NCBI RefSeq assembly: GCF_026914185.1
Contig: NC_070569.1
Span: 1,364,001 to 1,428,000 of the forward strand
Length of the DNA: 64,000 nucleotides
Reading direction: 5' to 3'
From: Puccinia triticina
Taxonomy: Eukaryota; Basidiomycota; Pucciniomycetes; Pucciniales; Pucciniaceae
Part shown: positions 53,582-64,000 of the stretch, in pieces
Layout: each line of letters begins with the position of its first letter
How positions within the stretch are numbered: the first letter of the stretch is position 1
Notes under the pieces: generated by a model
The model's database searches: none
What the model saw: only the letters and a program-made list of their open reading frames with translations
What the model was told of the DNA's origin: nothing
Position numbers and translations under genes: made by a program

Positions 53582-56346
53582 CAACGCTGCAACCAATACA
53601 ATCCATGTAATTGTATCAGGCAATAGCGCAGCGGAAAAGATTGGACAATCCGCGTATCTGTATTGGAGTGCGGCAGCACTCCGATCCCTTTTTTTTGGGA
53701 ATACTGTATTGAGTCTTTTGATCCAATGCATTGTATTTTGGTATTGTGTATAGGGTTTTCCAATCCTATACAGTACCTATACCTAATTTTATTGGGTTGT
53801 ATTGGGTTAGGGGGCATATGGGATATACCCATGGATTTTGGCCAAATATCCCCAACAAAACCCTACTATGGGGTTATACTGGCTTAATCCCGGATGTCAA
53901 ATATCATATGTCCTTGAGTCCGGGCCGTAAACTCCAACTTCACCCAACTTCCCAAGATCCGACTGTGAATTCAATGCGTTCCTGTCCGACTCCAGGACGG
54001 AATTCTCCCTCACCACACAGAAGCACATCCTGGCCTCCATCCTGTCAGTCTAATTGAATAGTAACTCCGGTCAAGAATCACGGAAACTGCGTCCAACCAG
54101 ACAATGATACTTGCTGATCCCTTGTGAAAGCCCCTCAGCCCGGTGCCTCTGAACCCAAGTCCAAGGCCGCACGCTCCCACAAAACCCCCCACTTGTCCAA
54201 TCAAAATAAAAGAAAACAACCCCTATCTTCTGTTGCTTCTTCAAAAAAACTGGCATCCGCTCCCAAAAAAGAGAAGAGATCAACTGCATCTGCATCTGCA
54301 AAGCCCGCAAAAAACAAGAAGAAAAAGCAAAAGAAAATCATCATAACCAACACCAATTCCTCGGCCAGCGACAAAAGCAATTCAGAAAACCCATCTGATG
54401 ATGAATCCAAATCCGAGAAAGACCCAGCCATTGATACCATGAACCTTGCCCAGAATTCTGACTCCGAGAACGCAAAAGTTACCCAGAAGAAAAATACTCA
54501 AGGCCCCTCTGTTTTGAAGTTTGACAACATTGGTTTGTATTTCTTTCCCCCTGTCCATGGCAAAGGAGAGGTAAGTATATCTTTTTTCATCTCATTCATC
54601 CATTCCAGATCTTTGATACTGATTGGGATCTGCTTTTGACAGACAGAAGGGCCAAAGCTTTATTACAAATGCCAATGGTGCTCAAACACTTACAGTAAAG
54701 GCCAACATAGCCAAAGCAACCTGATGAAGCATTGCGATGGCGCTGTTGGTCGCGCCACTTGTGTGGCCAGAGCTGAAGCCATTCAGGCAGGAGCAAAACT
54801 ACCAATGACGTTGAAGTATATCAAATCAGAGAAGATTAAGAAGCAGTCCGGCTTCATGGGCAAGTATCTCGAAAAATTGTCTTACGACAACCAAACCCTC
54901 AACCACATCCTGGTCATGTGGCACATCCGGACTTCACTTCCATGGATCCAAATTGAAGATTTTCTCCTTGAGATAGATTTCAACTATGCTCGCCGGGGTA
55001 TCAAGCTCTTTTCTCACACTTGGGCTGCCCTTGAGGCCCACAAGCTGTACATAAATTTGCAGAAGAAAGTAATCTCCAATTTAAAGGTAAACCAGTCTCT
55101 TTATTATACCATCAAGTCCTAACTAATTTGACTTCTGAGTCTACTTAACAGAACCTAAAATTGAAAATTACAATAATCCATGACATCTGGACTACAAAAG
55201 GGAACCACCATGCAATCATGGGAATTGCTGCCGCTTACATTTTGGACAATTGGAGCTTTCGGATCTGTCACTCGGGTATCAAGTACATCTCTTGGACCCA
55301 CAAAGGTAAGTCCAAAGATGAGGATGAGTTAGCAATGTACCTTTCTGGGAAGTATAAACTTCCAACTGACAGCGCAGACCAGTGCCTTGCTTGGTGGAAC
55401 GTAAGTCAATTGGTTGTTCAATAAATTAGTCATCTACTGACCGTAAATAAATGGGTTCGTGCTTGATTAGGATCATCATCAAGAATTTCCAATATTATCA
55501 ATGATTGCAAAGGACTACATGGCATGCTTGGCCACCTCGGCAAGTGTTGAACAATGTTTCTATGCCGCAGCTGATATCTGTGCACACAATGGAGGAAGCT
55601 TGGCCATCAGAACCATAGAGAGATGTGTAAGATCTCATCAATGGTTGAGACAGGGTTTCCAGGCCGATGGAGACTTTGCAGCGGCTCAGGGAATTATCAA
55701 CCATGCCTTGGAAGAAGCGGCACAAGCAAAACCCAAGCAAGCTACCGCCTTGACTTTGGCTGCAACCAAAGCTACCGCCTCAACTTCTGTGGCATCCAAG
55801 GCCCCCTTGGAGAAGTAAATCCTGTTCCCTTTCTTTCTACATGTATATTAACATTCCAGTGTGATCAGAAATTGCTTGATTATCCCCCTACCGCCTCCAG
55901 TTGCTTTAATAATAAATATACATGATATGATAAAGTAGAAATTCAAAATATATACAACATATGACTAAGTAGTGATCTGAAGTTGCTTGATTGATCCCCC
56001 TCCCCCTATATACACAATATGACTAGTTAGTAGAAATAAAATCATTATACTTGATGAAATCACCCAATACTCTAATACAGGATTAGAATCTCAATCCTAT
56101 AGGATTGGATTCTTGATCCTATAGGATTGGATTCTTGATCCTATAGATTTTTGATCCTATAGGATTGGATTCTCAATCCTATACATATTTTTTGCCCAGC
56201 TTGTATTGGGGAAACCAATACATTGGATTGGTATTGGGTTGCCTGTTCAATGCAATCCACAATTTCCAGATCTGGTGTATTGAGCAACCAATACGATCCA
56301 ATGTATATGCATGTACAATACATGGATCATATTGGTTGCAGTGTTG
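53582..56346 (+). mobile_element. hAT element 2, internally deleted (7-bp TSD)
   Basis: Ends CAACGCTGCAACCAATACAA and CAACACTGCAACCAATATGA are flanked by ATACTGG (53575-53581 and 56347-56353). The subterminal regions repeat CCAATACA and ATCCTATAGGATTGGA words. The gene inside lacks the central catalytic segment. Confidence 0.9.
54124..55818 (+). pseudogene. hAT transposase, core-deleted
   Basis: Exons: about 54124-54570 (true start not identified), 54643-55086, 55152-55400, 55471-55818. Visible: Lys/Ser-rich N-terminus, BED finger (CQWCSNTY...H), first Asp in IIHDIWTTKG, and the dimerisation domain with Glu in TSASVEQCFYAA and IERCVRSHQWL. The second catalytic Asp and several hundred residues are missing between YISWTHKGK and DELAMYLSGKY, so it cannot be an active transposase. 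No nonsense codon interrupts the remaining exons. It might act as a DNA-binding repressor, which is speculation. Confidence 0.8.
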
Positions 56347-56740
56347 ATACTGGGAGTGTAGTGGCCTTGTTCTGATGATCCTGGGTTGTCTGGAGGTGTG
56401 GTTCTGGTCTGCTGGTTGTCTGGTGTCTGAAGTCTGTGTATCCTGACTTCAAAAATTTTCAAGGTTGGCTGACATAATCACATATGTACATGTGGTTGGA
56501 GCGCTCTGTTGCGCCTGCAGGGCGCTGCTGCGCGTGCACGTCACAAACAAGGAAATCTATGAAGGAGTTGAGCTATTGGAAAGTAGCCAGTGGACACTAG
56601 GGTTTAAATTCCATGAGAAAACAGAATCTGAAGTCAAAACAAGGTTAAAACTTAAACCTGAAAAGATATAAGAGAGTTGAGGTAGAAATAAAGATAAAGG
56701 CAGACTTTAGGTCAGCTGCACTGACTCTAAGGCTGCCACA

Positions 56741-57619
56741 AATCCCCTCAAACGCTAGACATAGTCGCCAGAGAGTGAGCATAGAACAGGTTAAAGCCCG
56801 TTCTCAGGCCGAGAGAATGGGCCACCAGAGACCTTTTAGTTTCAAATAGACCGAGAGCGCTTCGGTCGGGAAAGGCAGGAAGAGAAGTGAACTACTACTC
56901 CTACACCCGGCCCAAGAAGAATAAGTAAGAACAAGAGCTCTCCCTCGGACCGAGGAAGAGCGCACTCCGTCACCAAGTTACAAAGAACTTCTGACAGGAG
57001 CAACGTGAGCAGTAGAACTCACAAACGCTCCTGACCATTCGGATACATTCCTCCAGCCGAGAAGCCGAAGGAAAGACACTTAGAGCTACAACCCTACCGG
57101 TTGTAGCTCGAGTATATAAAAGGGGGCCTTTGAGCGAGTAAAGGCCCCTCAGATTCATACCAACCACCTCGTCGCCCTACCAGCCCCGCCCTTGTCTACC
57201 CAACCAGTTCGCCTGCCTGTTAGTGCTCCAACTTTGGTTTGTTGAGTCGTTTGTTGTCTTTTTTGCGGACCCTCTTCACGAGTAAGTCCGCTATTTTCCT
57301 TTTCTATCGGGATTATATCCCAAATCCACCTCCTGGAACGTTTCCAACATTCTAAATACCCCCTCAACGGGGCCCCAGACGTCACAGGCTTTAAAAAACC
57401 TCTGCGCAAGGATGCGAAGACCCTGTAAGACTTTCGGAGGGCACTTAAACACCCCAGGAGCTCCTGGCCCCTCCGTTAAACCCCTTTTTGGGTTTATTAA
57501 AAATAACTTAGTTATTTTGCACTTTTCTTACGCGCTTTTTGCCGCGCGCACCACCGCACCGCTGGGCAGTCACCGGTGTAGCTAGAAGAGTATTACTCTT
57601 GGCATCCCCGCGCCTGACA
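56741..57619 (+). mobile_element. Truncated LTR, family C (copy C2)
   Basis: Similar to 18489-19570: CCCGTTCTCAGGCCGAGAGA, ACAACCCTACCGGTTGTAGC, TATA box TATATAAAAG at 57113, the GGGGGCCTTTGAGCGAGTAA/GGCCCC block, and the end CGCCTGACA. The first about 200 bp are missing where it abuts the family-A LTR. Hairpin at 57586-57600. Confidence 0.75.
57586..57600 (+). promoter_or_regulatory. Conserved LTR 3'-end hairpin (copy C2)
   Basis: The stem AAGAGT-ATT-ACTCTT lies between GTAGCTAG and GGCATCCCC. Relative to C1 the last stem pair changes from C-G to T-A, keeping the pair. Confidence 0.6.
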
Positions 57620-58250
57620 TGGTGCGTCCAAGAGAGGGGTTCAACTCTTCTGAAGTAGACCCCATCCACAACCTTCCAGTTCCAATTGAGGGGGGAAAAA
57701 GACTCACTTTTGATACCTTGATTTTAAGATAGTTGTACGCTGTTCTGGCAATCAAAAAAAACAATTAAATGCCTTGCAAGCAAACAAACAAAGAAACAGA
57801 AACCCAATTCTGGAATCACAAGCAAAAAAATATGAACAAGCCCAAAAACAAGACTCATGGCAACCTGGTATAAATATTGATAAGACATTACTTCAGGTGT
57901 GTAGGTGTATCTATTTAATGTAGGCATATATATAAAGACTGATGTTTTTATAGTATGGGTATGTATATAATATAGATATATTTATATGCATTTGTCTATA
58001 GATACATTTTGGGAATCAAAGATATCAGGAGACTTGGAAGCAGAATGATTGAGTATGTAGGGTATCAAAAGGAAGCCAGGTGATGGTGTATTAAAGGAGC
58101 AAGCAGCGAGAGTGGGCCATGGGAGTCCTGGCTCCATGAGATGTCTGGACTACTGCAAATCCGAAGGAAATATATACTTGGATGCGGGAAAGGGGCCCAG
58201 CGGAGGAATGCGTCCTGGTAATTTAGAGTCGAAGGAGATATCTGAGGCGC
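57620..58250. other. Intergenic, no supported gene
   Basis: AT-rich downstream flank of the arrestin gene, with TATATA-type runs near 57925-57990. No gene seen. Confidence 0.5.
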
Positions 58251-60864
58251 TCATAATTCGTCGTAAGCAGGTAGGCCGACCAGAGAGGATATCGGGACTG
58301 AACCTCCACCCAGTGGGCCACGACTTGCGACGTCGTAGCTAGGCACTCTATATTGAGGAAAGGCGGGTCAGTGGGCTATTTTTTCTATGCGTGAGGGAAG
58401 GGAGGGAAGGGGGAGGCATACCTGGAGAGGACGTCTTCGGATTCCTCGTCGATTTCATTAGGGGGGTCTGTGCTGGCGGAGGAGGCGGGATTCGCAGGTT
58501 GTTGGAGGGCTTCAGGAGGGGGGGAAGTGGCGGGGACGGGGATAGAGGAGCTGGCGCTGGCGACGTGGGCGGCGGAGGCGAAGAGGTGGGTGAGCGAGCT
58601 GGTCGAACTCGTCCGGGTGCCCAGGCCGGGCTTCGGCGCCGTCGGCGGACTCTGCCCACCCGTCGTCGAACTCACACTCAGTTGTTGCGCCATCCGCGTC
58701 AGCGCCTTGGGGAGACGCAATTGGTACTTGTTCAGACTGCTGCTACTCGCCATCGAATTCAGGAACGGGTGGGTTCCGTTAGGACTCGATCCCCTACTCG
58801 AGGCTCGACTGCTAGTGTGACTCGACCTTCCACTACCCCCAAACAATCAACAAAGAGATTGTAAAAAACCAATTAGCCCTTGATGTCATGTTTCTTTCGG
58901 AATGCAGTAAGAAAGTCACTCAACCGACTAGCATGGTCAGTTTCAGCAGAAGGGTCCAAAGAGCGCGCCAGTTCGGGGTCGTTCCATCTGGTCATGGTAG
59001 GGAAGTACCCATGGCTGATTGAGGAGCGTCTCGAGCTGGGACTTTCGAGGGGTGTTCCAGCGGGAGTGGTAGCCAAGGACCAGGGGGCTGGGATGAGCGC
59101 AGGACGGTTGCCGGCGCTAGCGATGGGTGCAAGACGATCACGGACGTGCTCGGGGTATGAGGGCAGCTCGGCGGGAGCACCGTCGGTTTGAGCAGCGGGG
59201 AGGAGGGCTCCGGAGGGGCCAAAGGCGAGCGCGTTTGTGCCATTGCCGCCAGCAGCCAGCATCGCCTCAGCCATCATTTGGACCGCGAGCACGTGCAGTG
59301 GAAGTGCACAGCGGAGCTCGGAGGTGTGTCCATCGGGGTTACTGATAAACGCGCTGAACCGGAGCTTATGGGTAACCGTGACTGGGGGAATCGGGTGGGT
59401 CGGTGTCGTCGTCGCCGGCAGATTAATCCCCACCACTTTCTCCAACTCGCCCGAGAGGTTCTCTGGATTCTCAGGGTCAAAAATCTCCGTCACGCTCCGC
59501 GTGCCCGTGCTCACCGCCCGACTCCTTGCCGGCTCCGATGGCCCGGGACCGTTCTCGCTCCTCGAACTACCCTCGTTCCCCACCGACACCGCTTGCAATC
59601 GCCGGGTGAGTAGACTCAAATCCGTCGACGTCAGTGCCCCCATTCGTCTGCTTGGTGGCTCCGATGACCGTGAGGCGGGCTGGCTTGTACCCGTCTTGAA
59701 TTCGAACCGATACTCGCCAACGTCCCGGTTTTCCACGTGTGGCATGGCACCTGGTTTGGCCAATAGCGTGCTGCATTGTTTTTTTTTACAAAGTGATGAG
59801 TAAATGCCACGGAAATTCAACATAAGAAAATCAAAAATTTAAAAAAATAATCTTACACATGTTCTTTGATTGTCACTACCAACGAAGTCACTCGTACGCC
59901 TTTAACCAACGGGGTAAACTTAATGCTGATTGGGATTGTTTCGCCGGCCACAAACGCCTTCCGGGGCAAACTGATTTCATACGAGATTTCTGGATTGAAT
60001 CAGATCATAAAAAGGCAGATCAGCTTACTTTGCAGATTTTTGCTTCCCTGGCCCACGTGGCAACAGTTATCAATAAAGCGGGCTGTAATAGTGCAAGGAG
60101 GGAGACTAACTGCCAGGCCAAGTGTTTTCAATGTCTAAGGTTTGGCTCCATTCCAGTGCTTCAGCCGGGAAGGAGCGGGAGACCCTAAGAAACGTTTTAG
60201 TCTCGAACCTGGAGGGATTTTTGAGTAGAAAGGCGTTCGGCCTGGCGGCGACTGCCTTGAGCTTATAATAGATGAGACCGGAGCCGCTTGAGGTTCTTAT
60301 TGAAGCGGGGAGGCCAGGCGGAAGTTTGAGGCAGAAGTGAAACTGGTGGAGGCCCGACTGAAGGGTGTGGGTATGGGAGGAGTCAGAGCAGAGCGGCAGG
60401 AACTCGGAGTGATTGGTGAAGACGGGTGTTTCTTGGTGATAACGCTTTCCGGACAGCGGGTCGAGAAAGTCGATCCGGGCGACGGCCTTGAGGACGAGAG
60501 AGATGTGCTTGAAACTCGTGGGCTCAGCCAGTTGGAGGACGATCGAGCCCGCCAGATCAACTGGCGCCCCATTCAGCTCATCCCCAGTGAACGCCCGGTA
60601 GACCAGCTCGGCGGAATCCAGCTCGAGCGCGAGCCCCGCTCCGGCAGTCGGCGGCGGGCTTGGCAGCATGGCTGATCCGCTAGCCTGCGGGACATGTGGG
60701 CCGATCGGAAACTGGAGCGAGGGCGTTGCCGGGGCGGAACTGGAAGAGCCTGTGCGAATGTTTCCGAGAACCATGGTGTGAATGCTAATTATCTGATCAA
60801 TCGAATCCGACCCTCGAACGCTTCCTGGTATTTGTATGTAGAACCTTGAAAGACCCCTGGCCAA
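58251..60864 (-). CDS. Arrestin-related trafficking adaptor (ART/alpha-arrestin), five exons
   Basis: Exons on the minus strand fit in phase: 60864-60111, 59989-59857, 59770-58925, 58832-58422, 58347-58251, giving about 746 residues (716 if the ATG at 60774, MVLGNIRTG, is used). Exons 1-2 form the arrestin N domain (GDELNGAPVDLAGSIVLQL; ENTWPGKISYEISLPRKAF, with the intron in the WPGK motif). Exon 3 holds the arrestin C domain (VTVTHKLRFSAFI), then a disordered tail. LPSYPEH, VPSYDVASRG and LPAYDEL are (L/V)PxY motifs that recruit Rsp5-type ubiquitin ligases, as in fungal ARTs that drive ubiquitination and endocytosis of plasma-membrane transporters. If intron 3 were retained the protein would end at 58873 (HDIKG) and lose the last two motifs. 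Single-copy-like, higher GC than the neighbouring transposons. Confidence 0.85.
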
Positions 60865-63800
60865 GCGAGCACGTTTCCCCGGTCTGTCTGCAAGCTACAA
60901 GGTTTCTGGGGAAGAATAACCTTAAAAAAAAGCCCGCCGGAGATGATAGACAGGGATGGTAAGCGGCACACTAATCACTCTGTAATAGCCGGACTCTTCC
61001 AGAAACCGCTGGAGGAGCAACAATAATAGTGAATGTTGTGTTGCGTATTTGAAAGGACTGTATTCGTAGGTTTCAGATAGCCTTGAGGAAGATATCGGGG
61101 AGATATGCAAATGGATGGGTGGTGGATGGATCTGAAAGGAATCCGAGTTGAAACTTCTTGAGACGCCTTTTTAAGGCTCTTTTTGTCAATCTATCTATCT
61201 ATTTGTATCTGTCTTGCCCCTGGATGGCTATGTCAATGTAAATGTATGTGTGTAGTAGATCTAGAGAAGACAGTTAATCTGACGTACAAGGAGCGAAAGG
61301 ACTGTCCAGCGACTATGGGAGATGATCAAAGGCAAAGAACACAAGGGAAGGAGCGGAAACGATCAAGCACACAAGGGTGAAATTGTGGTATGATGGCAAT
61401 GTGTTTTGATGCGTTCAGGTCTAATTGGTTTGTCAAGATAATTCCTAATGGATGATGGTGGGCTTTTTTGAGTGATGTTTCTGCGGCCGACGAAAGCTCC
61501 AATTTATCAAGGCGAGCCGGGTGAAGACAGCTGCTTGTCAGGCGATCGTTCAGGTACTTTGGGACGAAGGCGTGAGCAACACTCGCAGATAGATATTAAA
61601 GCGGCCAATGAAGCTGGTGTGTTGTGTGGAGATTCGTTTGGAGACCAGGGGGTGGGGGTGCAAAAAGTATAGAACCCCGACGTGAAGAGGTGATCGTCGC
61701 AAAACAAAATTATGGTTGTTTTTGTTTGAATGATAGACCATCGGCTCCGACGAAATTACATGGATTGAGCTTATATGTTGGCTGGCTGGTTTTTGATTGG
61801 AGGACGGCGGAGAATCCGTGAGAGAAAAGCAGAAGGGAGCTGAGGGAGTACCGCTCGACTCAGAACTTCGAGAAGGCGGGGTGGTTCACGGGGAAGAGGT
61901 GTGATGAGGATGCAGCGTGCGTGCCGGAGTGGGCAAGTGATAGAGGCAGACGGAAAGTGGTGACCAAGCCCACGCCAGCCCGAATGCGGAGAATGGGCAG
62001 ATCTGAGGTTCGTGGCGGGAGGAAGACTGAGCTGAGGGGGCGATGAAGCTCGATGAATTGTAAGGACCAGCCGTCATGGTTAAAGGGGATGCCGGCCAGC
62101 CAGATGATTACACCATGCAAGCGCTGAGTTTGAGTGAGGTTTGAGGCCGAGTTCATACAGCAAATGAGACACGCTGAAGAAGAGACATACAATTACAGTC
62201 TGCTGGATTGTATTTGGGTTGCCGATAATATGACTTTGAAACTGTCTTCTCTCGTAGCCTGTGCGGTCCAAGGAGGTTCAAGTGCAGTGCTCCTTCATTC
62301 TCCGCAGACTTCGGCGATGTCTTCTTTGCATTAGGGAAATGTCCACTTACGCGCCGGGAAGGATGAGCCGGCCGGAATCAACCCGAAACCTAAACACGGC
62401 AAACGGGCTATGCGGAGCCTGATCACAGAGCCTGAGGAAAATTTTACGACGACGGCAGGCTTTGATCCCTTAATTTCTGCTAGCCAAACAGAAAGCGGGC
62501 AACAATGAACAAGGAAGACATGGAGCCATCTTTCGTCTTATCCGAGATGGTCTCCTGCGACTGAATTTGGCTGTGTGATAAACGTTCAGACTTTCTGCGC
62601 AGGAATGCTACACATACAAGCAAGTTGACGAGGTACGCTGTACTCTGTAGGAAATATCTAGATCAAACATTTTGACCGAGCAGGCTTTCCTTTGGCTTCC
62701 TCGTCAGCACAACTCCAACCTGGATGAACCGGTCTTGGCTTTCAGAAAAGTCTTCCCGCCCAGACACCCAGGACATGCGGAGCTGAGCTATCACTCTCCT
62801 GTTTCTGGAGGATCAGAGTGAGCCGGATGACACCATTCGGACCACTGTACATACAAATGTCTCGACCTAAGCCCGTCCTTGTCCGGACTCCACAATATTG
62901 GCTGTCACATATTCACAAGTCTTCACGTTGCGTGCAAGCTTCCTGACAAATCCAGGGACCATTCATGTTTGCACCGGTGGTGCAAACATCTTCACCATCA
63001 AATCACGTCACATGTCTGTACTCTGTCGAGTCAGATGACCCGGTTCACCGGGACCCCCAGATGAGATCCCTTTGCATGGATGCATACATACAGATCCACT
63101 AATTCAGTCTTCCCCAGAAAAAACAGCCATGAGGTGAACGTATTTTGATTGAAATCGGTGCGTATTTACACATAATATGTACAATATACATACAACTCCC
63201 AATGATTTTGGAAGACTCCCGAATTTAACAGCATGTGTGGGGGTGGTGGGGTCATAAATTATAAATGCGTATGTACATCGTTTTCGGGATGTGCGGGGGT
63301 GGACGGTGAGAAGCTGCAAGGAAGGCTGGTCGAGACTCGGAGGAGCGGAAGAACTCCGGCTCAAGTGCTCTTCCACGGTCCACCTAGACATTGTCCTGCG
63401 TAGGTCGGGTTGGGGGAGCCAGTGGCCCTACTATCACTATCTTTACATTGATCATAGCTGCCAACTCTAACGCTAAAGTTACGATGCAGTAGAACAGAGG
63501 ACAGGAAAAAGGGGAAAGACCTTGGCAATCACCGTTTTCATCCTTGAATCTGGAGCGCCACCATGGCCGGGAAGTGATGAATCAGTTGGGTATGGCGCAA
63601 CGAGCATAGCTCATGACTCTATTCTACACCTTGAGCTGAGTGATAACATTAATGTGCGCTTACCGGGAGCGCAGTGTTGTAGCCCAGAGGGCTACGCACT
63701 CCGAGACTCGCCGCAGTCGCGGTATCTTCTGCATCCCGGACTTGTGTCCGGGCTGGTGTGTGTGTGAATCCATCCATATCGGTCATTAGAGTTCCTGAGT

Positions 63801-64000
63801 CACATCACGCAGCGGGAGGTGGGCCGAGTCCAAGGGATAGCGGTAGTGGAGCCAACGTGAGGCGCGCGCACAGGGGCTCCCGCAGTGCGCAGCCCAGGCG
63901 CGCCCGGCTGGACTCAAACCTAGTTGGTTGAGGAGCAACCGGTACCGGCTAGGATCCAGCACTCCGGGACCGGCGACAGAGCACACAACGCCGAACACGA
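60865..64000. other. Flank upstream of the arrestin gene, no supported gene
   Basis: It contains a short (CTAT)n tract near 61190-61204 and a weak tRNA-like sequence on the minus strand at about 63901-63970 (box-B-like GGTTTGAGTCC, box-A-like TAGCCGGTACCGG). Short open frames on both strands have no recognisable domains. The region may hold the arrestin promoter and the edge of another gene beyond the window. Confidence 0.4.

Larger units (their letters stand above)
53020..56738 (-). mobile_element. Older gypsy family-A LTR, opened by hAT element 2
   Basis: The left part (53020-53581) and right part (56354-56738) together resemble the family-A LTR, with a net length near 947 bp. The conserved primer-binding site (53003-53019) and about 70 bp of 5' leader (to about 52935) adjoin it on the internal side, so this is the 5' LTR of a truncated element. 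Its ends are more diverged (GGCTGCCA instead of GGCTGACA). Confidence 0.8.

Noticed and set aside
58393..60675. Several long plus-strand frames overlapping the arrestin gene
   Set aside because: They are antisense shadows of GC-rich coding exons; the minus-strand arrestin exons fit in phase with clear domain motifs.

Overview
The window reads as repeat-rich nuclear DNA of a basidiomycete fungus, most probably a rust fungus (Pucciniales). The reasons are short spliceosomal introns (about 50-150 nt), a fungal arrestin-type trafficking adaptor with (L/V)PxY motifs, a duplicated gene for a large secreted protein of the kind expanded in rusts, and an extreme density of nested transposons (Ty3/gypsy, copia, hAT, Helitron, Tourist-like and mariner-like MITEs, fold-back elements). 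The species call is inference; no marker gene is present.

Layout. 1-6.2 kb: a GGATGTCC-palindrome repeat region split by a solo LTR (TSD CCGAT), itself split by a Helitron that carries a spliced fragment of a PPS1-type dual-specificity phosphatase. 6.2-7.3 kb: a small terminal-inverted-repeat element with telomere-like repeats, and tRNA-like remnants. 7.76-16.77 kb: one CAA...TTG element of hAT type, net about 2.4 kb, opened by a second Helitron, two solo LTRs and a hAT deletion derivative. 17.99-30.86 kb: a giant palindrome (two arms of about 1,133 bp after removing insertions) whose left arm holds a solo LTR and whose right arm holds a complete Ty3/gypsy element with two 968-bp LTRs. 30.87-35.85 kb: a hAT element with a broken transposase gene and a solo gypsy LTR in an exon. 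35.85-39 kb and 45.3-48.9 kb: two copies of a segment encoding a secreted protein of about 569 aa, the first open, the second with a premature stop. 39.2-44.2 kb: minisatellites, a palindromic BamHI-centred array and MITEs. 49-51.8 kb: a copia remnant opened by a Tourist-like MITE and a hAT MITE. 52-57.6 kb: a fold-back element and truncated gypsy LTRs, one opened by a second hAT element. 58.25-60.86 kb: the only clear single-copy housekeeping gene, an arrestin-related trafficking adaptor in five exons on the minus strand. 60.9-64 kb: no supported gene.

The most unusual observations are these. (1) A 401-codon reading frame overlaps the 5' end of the gypsy gag-pol frame, starting 19 nt after the gag-pol AUG, in a GC-rich block whose composition differs from the rest of the element. 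(2) Six CAA...TTG elements are flanked by 7-bp, not 8-bp, target duplications (five exact, one with a mismatch), most with subterminal arrays that repeat the family's own terminal motif. (3) A palindrome has two arms of equal length that serve as each other's empty-site controls. (4) A hairpin near the 3' ends of two LTR families keeps its stem through paired base changes.

The nesting gives a partial relative chronology because many elements have target duplications or an uninterrupted homologous copy in the same window. Exon boundaries were assigned by eye from GT/AG sites, phase agreement and protein similarity; no alignment or database search was possible.
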